Under the pieces are notes generated by a model. The model was not told the origin of the DNA. It worked only from the letters and a program-made list of their open reading frames with translations, and ran no database searches. DNA of 64,000 nt from Corythucha ciliata (Eukaryota > Arthropoda > Insecta > Hemiptera > Tingidae), in NCBI GenBank assembly GCA_038030265.1, contig CM075939.1:30299253-30363252 (forward strand). Reading direction: 5' to 3'. Shown one piece after another: positions 1 to 10,754 of this stretch. The translations under genes and the position numbers were made by a program. Numbering within the stretch: the first letter of the stretch is position 1; each line of letters starts with the position of its first letter.

Positions 1-96
1 GCGTATATCGTCTGATTCTGTATGTTGATAGAAACTCCTTTCCGCTCGTGGAAGGAATATGATAAACCAGATTTAATTCTGTAAATAGACCCACCT

Positions 97-196
97 GGGC
101 CCTATTGCACAATGTTTTATTAGCTAATATTACAGCTGTTTTATTAGCTAATATTAGCTATATTATTAGCTAATAAAACATTGTGCAATAGGGCCC
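97..196. repeat. 100-bp palindromic MITE-like hairpin
   Basis: GGGCCCTATTGCACAATG at the left end is repeated as its reverse complement at the right end, and the arms (TTTTATTAGCTAATATTA) continue nearly to the centre. Such a near-perfect hairpin fits a small non-autonomous DNA transposon. I could not define a target-site duplication. Confidence 0.6.
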
Positions 197-1323
197 TGAC
201 AATAAAAAGGGTAAAATTGACTTCCTTTCTGGTGAGGATGCCGCGTTGCCAGGCGAGTCGTCGTGACGCGGTGTGAGGAGAGCTATGGAGAAGAGTGCGA
301 GTGGATAATATTTAAATTAGTGTGAGCGTCGGAGCGAATCGTGAGTGGAAGGGGAGCGGCCGGAAGACTAGCTCTTGAGACCGCTGAAACTGTACTATAA
401 TGATGTGATTATAGTACGGTTTCCCAAAAAATAAAGTCAAACGAGAAAGAAAAGCCTTTTCCAACTCTCACACTGGTTGCCCCCTCGCTTCGCTCGTTTA
501 GGCAAACCCTATACTCGAATTTATAAAATAAAGACTTTTATTTCTTGATGGATGAAATAACTGTCATTCTTTTTTCTTGGTATTTGCAAAGTCTTTACAA
601 TCACACCTACATAACTAATCCAGCTTTTCTTTTAAAACTTAGATGTCTCCGGATTTTGTCTTTACATTTGGCGATGATTGTTCTAAACGAAAATTCAAAA
701 GCTCCGTAGTGCTCCTTTCAAATCCCCGCGTTCCTCTTCCCATCCTGCACCGCAGAAAGAGTATTGTCCGTATTCGTTTCAATTGAGCGTTTCTAACCTT
801 GCCGCACATGGCTTCGCCAAGAGGGAAACTTTAGCTCGTTCGTATCTTGTTTGAATGAAAACTGTGGGCTCACAAGGGGAGACAGCTTGAAGACCAAAGT
901 GTTCTCATTTATCACTTCGATCAAAAGAGAATTTACTACCCCCCGTGTATACATTAAGTGGGGGACATTAATCACTTGAAATTTGTGCTGTCAACTTAGC
1001 TGTCCTTGGGTAGAGGGTTTTGTAGAATCCATAAGTTATATTATCGAGTGCAATTCTTTCAAAGATTTCATCCCTTCTCATTTGAACGAAGCACATACAT
1101 AGCATTATAAAGTTCATTAGGGACATTAGAAGCGAAAATAAATGAATCTTTCAAGTCTCGGCGATTTCGCGCCGCGATTTTTACGCACAGCCCGGAATAA
1201 CATATGAGCCTAAATTACCTTTCACCATGGAAATCACATGCTTTTCATTTCGGGGTGGCCTGCGATTTGCTCATAGATATATAGATCGATAAGTTTCTAT
1301 CACACTTCACAAGAAAGAAGTGG
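197..1323. other. No gene seen
   Basis: No convincing coding region. A short inverted repeat at about 385-425 (AAACTGTACTATAAT with its near complement) is the only structure I noticed. This lies upstream of the kinase start, but I see no defensible promoter element. Confidence 0.5.
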
Positions 1324-1674
1324 TGTGGTGGAGGACAAGTAAAAAAAAGGACAGGCCTGAAAGTTGAAAAAATAAAATGAAGAAGTATCGAACGGGAAAA
1401 AAACGTTTTTAAGGTCTATCCACACACATCAGTGCTGTGAACGGGACGTGCCCCGTACGTCCGGCAAAAAAAATATTACTCTCCATGGAAATTGAAGGGT
1501 CACGTCCCTGTCACGTGCCAGATATGTGTGAACGAGTCTCTCAATTCCCATATGAGAATAACGTTTTACTTGCCGGACGTGTCCCGGACGGGGCACGTCC
1601 CGTTCACGGCACTGATGTGTGTGGATCGACCTTTATTCAGTCCAATATTAACCGGGGGAACTGAGAAGGCGAAT
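1324..1674 (-). repeat. 3' LTR of the gypsy element (interrupted by a MITE)
   Basis: The segments 1324-1410 and 1634-1674 match 5364-5488, from TGTGGTGGAGG through CCGGGGGAACTGAGAAGG. The 223-bp interruption is a separate hairpin element. Beyond 1674 the two LTRs no longer match, so the true outer limit is uncertain. Confidence 0.75.
1411..1633. mobile_element. MITE inserted in the gypsy 3' LTR
   Basis: Terminal inverted repeats begin AAGGTCTATCCACACACATC and end with the near complement, GATGTGTGTGGATCGACCTT. The inner arms (GTGAACGGGACGTGCCCCGT and its complement) are also paired. The partner LTR at 5364 lacks this block, so the MITE arrived after the retrotransposon. No transposase is present. 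Confidence 0.8.
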
Positions 1675-2633
1675 CCAGCGATATGTAAAAGAACTGGATT
1701 GTTCATCACTGCTGATAAAGACCAGCTGATAATAGCCATCAAATAAGCTCCCATAGTGGATGAGAGGGGTGGAGTTTCAAAATAAGTGCCATATTGCCAT
1801 AACTACACAAGGAGAGGGACAGGGTGATTGTTTACCAGGGGACGACCTGCCCCCTCCACGCCCCTCCAGTTCTCTGTGAGCAATCCAGGTTTATATATCG
1901 TTGGGTGAATCTATGTTTTACATAGAGATAAAAATGAATGGAGAAAGCTTGGTCTTGAAATTTGTTGACCGTAGTTATGGTGGGAGGTGCACCTTGTGAA
2001 CCACAAAGTAACCTCAAGTCAAGTTGTTTTTTATTTACACATGTCCACTTTGAATTTCTAGTTTTGTTCTTTTTTCCTCTAGTATGTCTAGAAATTGTCA
2101 CTGTGAGTTTTTAGATTGTTTCACAGGGCATTAATAAAGTGAATAACCCACAACCATACTCCGGAGAATCTTTATTTTAAACGGTCGACCATGCGCGAGT
2201 TGTTGGACTTCTTTTCCGGATATTTCAACGTGTGCAAGTATAGCTCCAATCTTCTTCCGGGAATCACGACAGAAGCCACCGTGAAATCCGTCACTCATGT
2301 TTTTTATGGATTACGTCATGTTTCTGAGTTCAAGACAACTTGTTTTTTACTGATGTGTTGTGTATTTTTGGGTATGTTTCTTCAGGGGTCGATCCTCTGA
2401 TAGCAAAGAGAAATACAGGGCTAAGAAATCACGAACGTTTATTTCACCCAATAATCGCTCGCAAGCAAGAAACAAACTAATTCAGAAACATTACATGTAC
2501 CAGCACTGCGAATGAGAAGACCCGTGGTTCGAGCACAGCGAGAACTGCGTGAGTGTGGCGACTTTTGTTCAAATCCGTGTTTCGCAGTCTTTAAGAGACG
2601 GAGCGGCTCTTTCTGAACTCGTGACTGTCTCGC

Positions 2634-3376
2634 CTATGTAATATTTTTCCTAGCATGTTGAATTGCAGCGAAATGAGTCTGAAGTCGTTTAAGGAGATCA
2701 GGAATTTCGAACGTACCATTTGAAGAGCTGGCCGTCACCAGTTCGCCTGGTAAATGAAGAGGCTCTCCGCATACGAGTTCAGCTGTGGAAGACTGAAGGT
2801 CTTTCAGAGCTGAACGAATTGGGAGAGCTTCTGTTAAAAGATCACTGTCATGGCACATAATTGCTGCCTTCAACTGACGGCGAAGTCGTTCAATTTATTT
2901 GAAGTTGGGTGGTAGCTTGTCGTGTGACCGAAATCGTTGCCAAAACGCTGGGAAAGGACGAGAAAGATACTTGATGTGAACTGCGATCCTCGATCTGTGG
3001 TTAGGCGAGCTGGAGTACCGAAACGGGAGATCCAGCAAGTGATAAAAGCCTTTGCGGCGGTTTCAGCCTTCATGTCTTTAAGAGGCAATACTTCTGGCCA
3101 TCGAGTGACTTTGTCGATACAAGTTAGGCAGTATCTGTAACCGTCCGAGGGAGACAAGGGACCGATAATGTCGATGTGCACGTGACAAAAACGAGACGTC
3201 GGCGTCGTTAAGTGTCACAACGGCGATAAAACATGACGAGAGATTTTGGACTTCTGGCATGCCAGGCACGAGCGGGACCAGGACGCAACGTCTTTGCTCA
3301 TGGATGGCCAGACAAACCGATCCTTGACAAGTTTCATAGTAGAGCGGACTCCCGGATGGCTAAAATTGTGAAGTTG
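2634..3376 (-). pseudogene. Ty3/gypsy integrase relic
   Basis: The core lies at 2870-3181, with HIDIIGPLSPSDGYRYCLTC followed by the second catalytic region LTTDRGSQF. The upstream zinc-binding part (CLACQKSKISRH) is in another frame at about 3190-3280. The downstream part (2634-2873) has ALPIRSALKDLQSSTAELV, typical of insect gypsy integrase C-termini. At least two frame changes separate these pieces, so no intact integrase can be made. It follows RNase H directly, as in a pol polyprotein. Confidence 0.85.
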
Positions 3377-4988
3377 TTAGAAAATTTTGCGTCGGAATGG
3401 AGATGGCACAAACGGGCGGGGACGTCCGGTAGACACATCGCAGGTCAACACGAATTTGGTCCCTGGAACAAGGACTTTTTTCAAAATCAAACCTGAATCA
3501 TTTCGCCAGTTACGAAGATCTTCGTCCTGTTTTTGAGAGTCAGCGTGTGATTTATATTCGACTGGCCGGGAGATCGATTCAACCCGGGATAGCGAGTCCG
3601 CAACGATGTTATCAACACCTTTAACGTGACGAATGTCTGTGGAAAATTGTGAAATGAAAATTAACTGATTACGCTGAATAGGTGGCATTTTGTCTCTTTT
3701 TTGGTCGAAGGCGAAAATTAGCGGCTTATGGTCGGTGTAATTTGTGAACACTTGTCCTTCCAAGAAGACTTGGTTGTGACTACTCGAATATTTCTTTAAT
3801 TTATACTTCCAAGAAGAGGCGGAAATGGTGAACGCCCTCGTAAACGGCGAGAAGTTCCCTATAAAAGGGGGGCCAATCGGCTGCCACGAGTTGGTCACGA
3901 ACTGCTGAACGACTGCCCCGATTGCCTTAGAGGAGACGTCGGTGAATAAGGCTGGAGGTGCTTCGTTGACCGGGTAGGCCAAAAGGGTGGCCTTCGACAA
4001 ACTTTCCTTACAAGCCCTGAAAGCTTCGACAAGAAATGGTGTCCATGAGATTTTGGTTGAACCTTTTGTTTTAAGAAATATGTCGTGAAGAGGAGCTTGA
4101 GACTCAGCAGCCATTGGGATATGATGCCTATAAAAATTCACCATACCTAGAAAATGGCGAAGCTCCGATACCGTGTTTGGCTGGGGGAAAGAGGCGATGG
4201 CTTCTATGCGGTCAGTCGAAGGTGAAACACCTGAGACTGAAACTTTATAACCGAGGAAAACAAGTTCACTTTGGGCGAATACGTATTTTGAAGGGTTAAC
4301 CACTACTCCGACATCAGACAAACGGCGGAAAAGGATATCGAGATGAATTGCATGTTCTTTTTTGTCTTTTGATAATACGAGGAGGTCGTCTATATAAACA
4401 AAGCAAAAATTGAGACCTCGAGTAACCGCTTCCATTAACTATTGAAAAGTTTGTGCGGCATTGTGCTGATTGCGGTCTTGCAGATGTCATCAGGGTGCAC
4501 TGGAATTTGATGGTATGCTTTTACAAGGTCAATTAAAGAGAAAACTGAGCAACCACTGATATTATGAACGAAATCGTGAAATGTGTTTAACAGGGTACCT
4601 GTCTGGTATGGTGCGAGCGTTGAGTGCCTGGTAGTCCCCACATGGTCTCCAACCGCTGACTCCTTTTTTCTCGACGATGTGTAGTGGCTACGACCATGAG
4701 CTGTCAGAAACGCGAGCTGTACCGTTTTGAATCATGGCATTAAACTCGTCTTTGGCAACCCGAAGCCGCTCGCCGGAAAGACGACGTAGTCGACAGGAGA
4801 TTGGTGGGCCGGGTGAAGTGCGAATGAAATGCACCGTCGAATGCTTCACTTCTCGAGGTATTCCTGGAGCCGAGTGATTTCCGGATAGCGAGAAAGAATG
4901 TCGTTACTAAGGGTTGCATTGATAGCTTTGACACTTGTTTGAGAACTATGAGATACTTGGCAGAGTGTGAAAAGACCAGTTGAACCAT
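3377..4988 (-). pseudogene. Ty3/gypsy reverse transcriptase and RNase H relic
   Basis: The longest open piece (3377-4435, 352 codons) has the polymerase catalytic box FVYIDDLLVLS at residues 12-22. It also has LGYKVSVSGVSPS, the connection ELRHFLGMVNFYRHHIP, an RNase H start LFTDVSSKAIGA (163-174, where other gypsy copies usually have DAS) and the RNase H end HVKGVDNIVADSLSRV (about 270-285). The N-terminal part of RT is at 4435-4641 with VFSLIDLVKAYHQIPV, which carries the first catalytic aspartate. It is out of frame with the rest. The 4740-4988 piece is further upstream RT sequence in a broken frame. Confidence 0.9.
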
Positions 4989-5165
4989 CTACTCATTTTT
5001 GAAGACGACAGTCTGGCAACAGATGGTAAAAGGCAAGTAAATCTAATCCAATTATTGAGATACTCACATCCGCGATAATAAATGACCAGTGAAAATCGCG
5101 TCGGAGGCCAAGGTCAAGAGGCAAGCTGCAAATTCCATAAGTTTTGATAATAAGTATATAAGATA
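4989..5165 (-). pseudogene. Ty3/gypsy aspartic protease remnant
   Basis: A minus-strand frame reads TYGICSLPLDLGLRRDFHWS, then FIIADVSISIIGLDLLAFY. This matches the C-terminal half of gypsy proteases, where the second motif is usually ILGADFL; here it reads IIGLDLL. The catalytic D-S/T-G part is missing because the upstream sequence has been replaced by a gag fragment. Confidence 0.7.
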
Positions 5166-5169
5166 TACT

Positions 5170-5330
5170 CGCCTCGACCTGAGCGAACCACAGGGCCGGT
5201 TTGTCCGACCAAAAGGGCGGAAGTTTGGCAGAAACGTGGCAGACGGTCTCTCGTTGCTGACTCGACTGTTGGTCATGGAGTAGATCAGCGACGCGGGCGA
5301 GTTGGGAGTTTTCATTTCAAGCCCGAACCG
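5170..5330 (-). pseudogene. Ty3/gypsy Gag N-terminal fragment
   Basis: A minus-strand frame reads VSAKLPPFWSDKPALWFAQV, the start of the gag capsid region common in insect gypsy elements (P-FW-P-W-F-Q-E). It breaks off within about 10 residues and is followed by protease sequence, so roughly the whole capsid body has been deleted. Confidence 0.75.
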
Positions 5331-5346
5331 CTGCAGCGTACATATA

Positions 5347-5359
5347 GTCGGGGTCACCA
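5347..5359 (-). other. Retrotransposon primer-binding site
   Basis: Immediately inside the 5' LTR on the minus strand is TGGTGACCCCGAC. The leading TGG and the position just past the LTR end fit priming by a tRNA 3' end. I do not assign the tRNA. Confidence 0.6.
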
Positions 5360-5363
5360 ATTA

Positions 5364-5488
5364 TGTGGTGGAGGAGAAGTAAAAAAAAGGACGGACCCGA
5401 AAGTTGAAAAAATGAAATGAAGAAGTATCGAACGGAAAAAAATTTGTTATTCAGTCCAAACTTCACCGGGGGAACTGAGAAGGTGAAT
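5364..5488 (-). repeat. 5' LTR of the gypsy element (visible part)
   Basis: Matches 1324-1410 plus 1634-1674 with scattered substitutions, including GAAGAAGTATCGAACGG and CCGGGGGAACTGAGAAGG. The match ends at about 5488, so the U3 side may be truncated or diverged. Confidence 0.75.
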
Positions 5489-6936
5489 GTATATTTTAAG
5501 TCCATCTGCCAGGTTGAGGGGCGTAATGGCTTCGGCAAGTGACGCCACAGTGGTAAATTCAGTTAACTTCCTAAACACGCGTTCCTAGAACCAGCTGGAA
5601 ATTTGGTCCCTCGGGGTCCATTAGAAACTTGTCAAGTTGTAGACACCAAGGCCATCGAAACTTTCTAGTCATAGGTAGGCCACGTGTAAAGTTTTTTAAC
5701 AATGATTTCGTAAGGCACGGAGAGAACAAGAACTATCAGAACAATTAGTGAACAAGAATTTGTTGAGACTTTCGTGTCTAATTATAGTTCACTTCATTTT
5801 CGCTCAAAGAGAAAAAATGAATTACCAAGCATTTATAGAAATACGTATACAACACAACAATTCGTGTTCTTTTCACTTTCATTCCGCTGCGATGTTACGG
5901 AATCAACATATTATGGGCAGGATCCAAGATTCCGGAAGTTTTGCATATACTTGAATGCGATTTACTTTGGAAACATCTAGCACCGTTCGATCCTCAAAAC
6001 ATTTTAACTACCAATTAACACCATTGTTCAAATAAGACATAGCGAAGGTCTTTGAAGGGGTGAAAGGGCTTGAACAAGAGGGTTATAGCAATTTCCTCGC
6101 TACTCCAGCGAATATTCTCCCTCTGATAAGATTTGTCCCAGTTGATTGCGTGAGCGTGTAAGGAGGGCAGTTGGGAGGGCACAAACTTCTAGAAAAAATA
6201 ACGAACTTAGATTGTGAGAGACCGTCTCGTTGTTTAGCAGTTGCTTCCGTTGAGCAACACACTTTTTGACTTGATTAACCACCCTCTTTTCAAACCAACA
6301 CCAACAACTATTTTGTTCTACTCAATTCGGAAAGAAAGTTTTCTCGAACACCAAAACCCTCCAACCCTCATCCGAAAGGATTAAAGAAACAGTAACTCGA
6401 AAGATGTCGAAGTTGGATGGGAGGAGGGTTCTTTAAATATTATTCAGTCAGCTTGTTTCCTTAAAGCTGTATTTGCGCGAAGAACTAGAAAAAGGCTTAC
6501 TCAGTGAGAATTGTAAAGATCGGATTTCTCGTAAAAAAAAAGAAAAAAAGTAGCATTCAAACCGCCCCCGTCCCTTCTCTCCAACAAACACCATCATCGT
6601 TCTCATGAAAATTGAGTTTTTCATAATGCATGAAAAAACTCTGATATACTGACATAACTTTTTCTTTGGGTGGAAGGGGAGTTTTTCTCGAAGTACTGGT
6701 ATACACTTGGCACTTCAGATGAAGCAGACGTGTCAAAATGATGTTGTAGATTTTCTCGGCTGAAACGAGAAAAAATTGAAAGCCAAATAATATAAGATTG
6801 GATTGATTGTGGGTTCGTTTCTTTCATATCACGGAGGGAGGCGTTTTTTCCCCTATTTTACCGGAAATAAAAAAGTTCATAAATGCGTAGGTATCCATGT
6901 GCTTTCAGCTCTTTATATTTTATAATGTTCTCATAA
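5489..6936. other. No gene seen
   Basis: AT-rich sequence with only short ORFs that show no recognisable motif. Confidence 0.5.
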
Positions 6937-7020
6937 GGCCCCTTTTACACGAGTAAGTTTTTTGTTCAAAAATAATGTTAAATTTGATCAAAAACAAACC
7001 ATTCCATGCGGGGTGCATCA

Positions 7021-7066
<46 letters not shown>

Positions 7067-7412
7067 TTTTTAATGGCTGCTTTGAACAAGAAATGTTGAT
7101 CAAGAAAGTTATCACCCAACCTAACTCTGATGGCATTTTTCAACAAAATTTCCAGATGTAAATGAACCTAATCATAATGTAAAACAAATTGTTTTTATTG
7201 ATTTTTAGGTTCAATTAGAATGAGGTTCAACTATAGTATTTATGCTGATCAATAAGTGCAATAACAAAAATTATTTTAAAAATCGAACGATCGTTTTTTC
7301 TCAATGCATTGAGAAGAAACACCCGTTAGATTTTTAAAATTATTTTCCCCCTTATTTGACGATATCGTAGCAGGAACGCTTTGTTCAAAAAATCACTCGT
7401 GTAAAAGGGGCT
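6937..7412. mobile_element. 476-bp MITE with TAA target duplication
   Basis: Ends are GGCCCCTTTTACACGAGT and ACTCGTGTAAAAGGGGCT, flanked by TAA at 6934-6936 and 7413-7415. A 3-bp TWA duplication with G/C-rich ends is the signature of PIF/Harbinger-type MITEs. An (ATT)n microsatellite occupies 7022-7065 inside it. No coding content. Confidence 0.8.
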
Positions 7413-7501
7413 TAACCCTACGCCATTAAAATTTGTTCGACACTACGTTTTTAGACTTGTTTCATTCATTTAATAGCGTTGTCTTCACCTGAATTTTTCA
7501 G

Positions 7502-7584
7502 ATCTAAAAGGATTTGAAGGCCTCATTCCTATGCCGCCATGGGAGCAAATCAGTCAAGGAACGACTTGGATTTATCAGAAGAAG
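7502..7584 (+). CDS. STK32: STK32-family kinase, first coding exon
   Basis: An acceptor TTTTTCAG ends at 7501, so this looks like an internal exon with an upstream 5'UTR exon not identified here. The ATG at 7539 sits in a strong Kozak context (GCCGCCATGG). It encodes 15 codons starting MGANQSR, then one base of a split codon before the donor GTCAGT at 7585 (phase 1). MGxNxS is the N-myristoylation type of start seen in STK32/YANK kinases, so membrane association is likely. Joining to 23301 gives a valine followed by the kinase start. The open frame running to 7859 is intronic read-through. The paralogue cannot be decided from three exons. Confidence 0.9.
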
Positions 7585-7870
7585 GTCAGTACGCCGCACA
7601 GGGGCTCAAGTACGAAGGGGTGCAAAATGAAATAACACACCGAACAACCACCGCGAGACAAAGTGTTAAAATTATAACGCCCCTTCGTACTTGCTGTACG
7701 TCTATACATATCGTATACATATTTCGAAGCATTTTCGATAACTTTTGTCCGCAGTGCGTGGCTTTTAATTTTTCCCTCAGACTAGAGTTGCGCCCCCTTT
7801 TTGTAATGCAGCTGATTCGTCATATCTTTTGGATGAAATTACCTCCACACAGACAGTGATGTGCTGATTT

Positions 7871-7995
7871 CAAACGCAAGAACAAGACCAAGACTTGTCA
7901 GTCTTGGTCTTGGTCCTGCATAGCGAGTCTTGCGCCTTGGTCTTGCATTCACAATCCAGTCTTGGTCTCGCAGGCTCAGTGTTGTTCTTGGTTTT
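7871..7995. repeat. Degenerate short tandem repeat (GTCTTGGTCTTG-like)
   Basis: The motif AGTCTTGGTCTTGG recurs with variation: GACTTGTCAGTCTTGGTCTT, GAGTCTTGCGCCTTGGTCTT, CCAGTCTTGGTCTCGC. It starts about 290 bp into intron 1. Confidence 0.6.
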
Positions 7996-8169
7996 GTTAA
8001 CGCCTTCCCTTACCATCAACCTACTTCATCATCAACCGTCCCCTGCCTCTCACCTCCCAATGAGGTAATTTCCAAAACAAAAAAATTGAACTTTTAACAA
8101 TCAGATATGGACGGGAGAGGTTGAAAAACATGTTTAAAACAAGAAATCAACCTTCATTGGAAATGTTAA

Positions 8170-8565
8170 TAGAGTAATTAATCATTTCTTAGAATTTAGT
8201 ACTTGAATAACCCGCTTGAAGTGACGTCACAATATTGTAAACATTTTCCGAATTCCCCTGGCCAGGAAAGCTGTGGAATGAATTTTTCCCGTTGAATTAG
8301 GGATTATGCGTTAATTTATGCACAATTATGATTTTTCTTATCGTATAGTAATTCTACTTCTTAGTTATAGAGTAATTAATCATGTCTTAGACTTGGGCAT
8401 TTGAATTTCCCGCTTGTATGACGTCACTACATTGTACATTTTCCAAATTTCCCGAGCCCGGAAATTGGCGTAAGGCCCGGGAAAAGCCGCGTAGAGAGTG
8501 TTTTCATGTTTAATTAGTGCTTATGCATTAATTTATGCACAATTCGGAATTTTCTATATTCTTCG
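8170..8565. repeat. Diverged tandem duplication, about 196-bp unit
   Basis: Shared blocks occur in the same order twice: GAGTAATTAATCAT, CCCGCTTG..TGACGTCAC, TTTTCC..AATT.CC, and TTAATTTATGCACAATT. They start near 8170 and again near 8366. The copies differ by many substitutions, so the duplication is old. It carries a TGACGTCA/CRE-like palindrome in each unit, which may be coincidence. Confidence 0.65.
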
Positions 8566-8869
8566 AAATGACCTCATTCCCTAACCAGGGGCGGATGCAA
8601 TGGATTGACCGTCCACGCGGGCCGGGTCACTAAAAATATATCTGCCCCTTCTTTTTACATTGTTCCATGGCAATACATATCACCTACATATTATTACTAT
8701 CATAAGGGATGTAGCTATAGTTGCCAACACCTTCAATTTCACCTCTTAGAGGATTATGGTTGACCGAGCCGGTTCAGCCAAGGAACTTGAGAAATTGAAG
8801 TGTGCTAAAAAATAGCTAATACCTACTAAAAATAGCTATTCCAAACGTGAAGATGGATAAATAGACTTA

Positions 8870-9030
8870 ATATTGTTAGTGTGATCGCTTAGACTACGAG
8901 GGTTAGTAGGTAATGCATGCATGAAACTGTAGCCGTAGGAGCCTACGTTGTCTGTCTTCCCTGGTTGAGGTGCGTTAGAAACGAACCGGTTTCGGCTGCT
9001 CGCCATCTTCAGCGTCTGTATAAGCACAAC
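8870..9030 (-). mobile_element. Terminal fragment of a Penelope-like element
   Basis: This block matches the 3' terminal region of the Penelope-like element at 15.2-15.35 kb: TACGAGGGTTAGT, GTCTGTCTTCCCT.GTTGAG, then ACCGGTTTCGGCTGCTCGCC. It also matches, inverted, 9741-9860. It is a solo terminus without coding sequence. Confidence 0.65.
8979..9017 (-). ncRNA. Hammerhead-ribozyme-like core
   Basis: On the minus strand: AGACG, CTGAAGA (the CUGANGA box), GGC..GCC (stem II), GAAA, the self-complementary CCGG (a very short stem III), GTT as a possible cleavage triplet, then CGTTT pairing with AGACG (stem I). Penelope-like elements are known to carry hammerhead motifs in their terminal repeats, often with tiny stem III that works as a dimer. 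The fold was worked out by eye. Confidence 0.5.
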
Positions 9031-9740
9031 TGTAAGTGTAACAGGGCGGAAAATGGACTTGAAGAATATGGTTAATTGATTAATTTTATTCTAGTGTATA
9101 TAGGACTTGTTAATTGTTAGTTTAAGAAGAGCTTCAAATATGATTCATGCGGGGTTGAAGAACTGTAGATGTTGTGAAAATAATGCAGTACCCTATAGAT
9201 AGTAAGGACAAAGAGTATGGGAATCGAGAATGAATCACTGTATTAAATTTTTAAGAACGTATGCAAAACTGAAGGGTTCAGACAAGGGATAGAGATTAGA
9301 TGGAATGGTTTACAGAAAAGAGGGAATTAGGACGGAAAACATTGAACCTTGCCAGATATGGAGAGAGCTTTGTTATAAAGCAAAATCTTCGAGATCGGAC
9401 AGTCAGTGAATACTGAGTCGAGTAGACGTCCGGACCGTCTTCATGGTCGGCAGGCCTCGGGCCTAGCGGGGGGGATTCATGTGAGTACCGAAAGTTTCCG
9501 AAGTTTTGTAGCCGGGAGGGAAGAAAAGTAAAAAGCCCATTGTCTGATTGATTTGTAATTATCCATTTTTAATGAGTTGTGTGTTTTAATTAAATTAAAA
9601 TTAACGTTGAGTGTTAAAGCAAGCAAAATTTTCCTTCCTCTGATTTATCCCTCTCGTTCACTCTCTCTATATTTCGTAGCAGTCGTTTTGGACTGCTTAG
9701 TAACCGGCCGTAGATAAATCCACCGGTTTACATAAGTACT

Positions 9741-9860
9741 TACAGACGCTGAAGATGGCGAGCAGAAACCGGTTCGTTTCCAACGCACCTCAACGAGGGA
9801 AGATGGACAACGTAGGGTCCTACGGCTACAGTTTCATGCAAGGATAAATAGACTATAAAA
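9741..9860 (+). mobile_element. Inverted second Penelope-like terminal fragment with hammerhead-like core
   Basis: Reads CTGAAGATGGCGAGCAG, GAAACCGGTT, CGTTTCCAACGCACCTCAAC on the plus strand, the mirror of 8870-9030. The ribozyme-like core is 9744-9779, but two bases of stem II (GCC) are lost, so this copy is probably inactive. The pair brackets about 700 bp in which I see no genes. Confidence 0.6.
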
Positions 9861-10754
9861 CGCCAAAAAAAAAAAAAAAAAAAACCTGACGATTCGCACT
9901 ATGAAAATGGCTAAGCTGAGAATTTTCTGGGGATTTTCACTGTTTAAATGGGCGGTCCGACTCGAATCAGGAAATGGCTAAAGTGACACTGTGACACTAA
10001 GCGCCCTGGGCACCCATTCCAAGAATATCTCGTTGTCGACGTTGAATTAGCTCCTTTCGACGCCTTAAAAAAAAACACCTATCGCTCGTGCCAGCGTATT
10101 TTTTCTCGGGAGTGAGACGTCTCCCGCCAAATGTGATAGATAGATAGATCGTATGTTTAGATAGATAGTATGATAGATAGAGTTCTACGTATTTTTACTG
10201 CAACAGTCCGACGCCGCACCTGAGCGACTTTTATTCCTAATGTGCAAAGGACCTTAGGCTAGTACCGGGATTCTGGTCGAAGAACACTGATGGACCTAAA
10301 TTACATCCACTTTTATGCGCAACAAGGACAACTTTTAAACTTCGACTTCATTGCCCAACCCATCTGAGAAATGCTGGTGAGCGTAATTGTGGCGTGCAGC
10401 CCTTCCTTGCCACCCCACGCATCTTACTGAGCGTTTCTCGTGGGCATGTCGCTGATTCAGGTCACTGGCAACTCATTTTTCGGTTGACGCCCTACGACTA
10501 AACGAAATAATCGTTTTTCGAGGGATTCTCTTTTGTTTTTACAAATCGCACTCACCGAACAAGAAAGCTCAACTGTGAAAAATAAATTCCTTCTTGTAAA
10601 AACAAAATGGAAACTCTCGGGTTTCCCATTACCGTGACAAACAGAGAAGGCAATGTTGTGACCGAATCGACAAAAATGGAAACATCGGCTGGGGGTGTTT
10701 AAAAAAAAAAAAAAAATACAAAAAATTTCGCTCCGGCAGCTGGCGGTCGGAAAG
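9861..10754. other. No gene; poly-A, GATA microsatellite
   Basis: A run of about 20 A lies at 9866-9885, followed by minisatellite-like text (CGATTCGCACTATGAAAATG, then GGAAATGGCTAAAGTGAC) related to the array at 11.9-13.0 kb. TAGATAGA-type repeats occupy 10137-10182. No coding signal. Confidence 0.5.

Larger units (their letters stand above)
1324..5488 (-). mobile_element. Decayed Ty3/gypsy LTR retrotransposon
   Basis: Read on the minus strand the order is LTR, primer-binding site, gag fragment, protease, reverse transcriptase, RNase H, integrase, LTR. That is the standard Ty3/gypsy order. The two LTR segments (5364-5488 and 1324-1674) share the TGTGGTGGAGG edge and most of their length. 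The internal region is only about 3.7 kb because gag is joined almost directly to protease, so most of gag is deleted. Frameshifts and stops occur throughout, so the copy is dead. The 1675-2633 part holds 3' internal sequence with no intact frame. Confidence 0.88.

Noticed and set aside
7585..7859. Open frame continuing from the kinase ATG to 7859
   Set aside because: The frame after 7584 has no kinase similarity, and GTCAGT at 7585 gives an in-frame splice to 23301. It is intron read-through.
8225..8430. TGACGTCA-like palindromes as CREB-type regulatory sites
   Set aside because: They occur once per unit of an old tandem duplication inside an intron. No other evidence of regulation.
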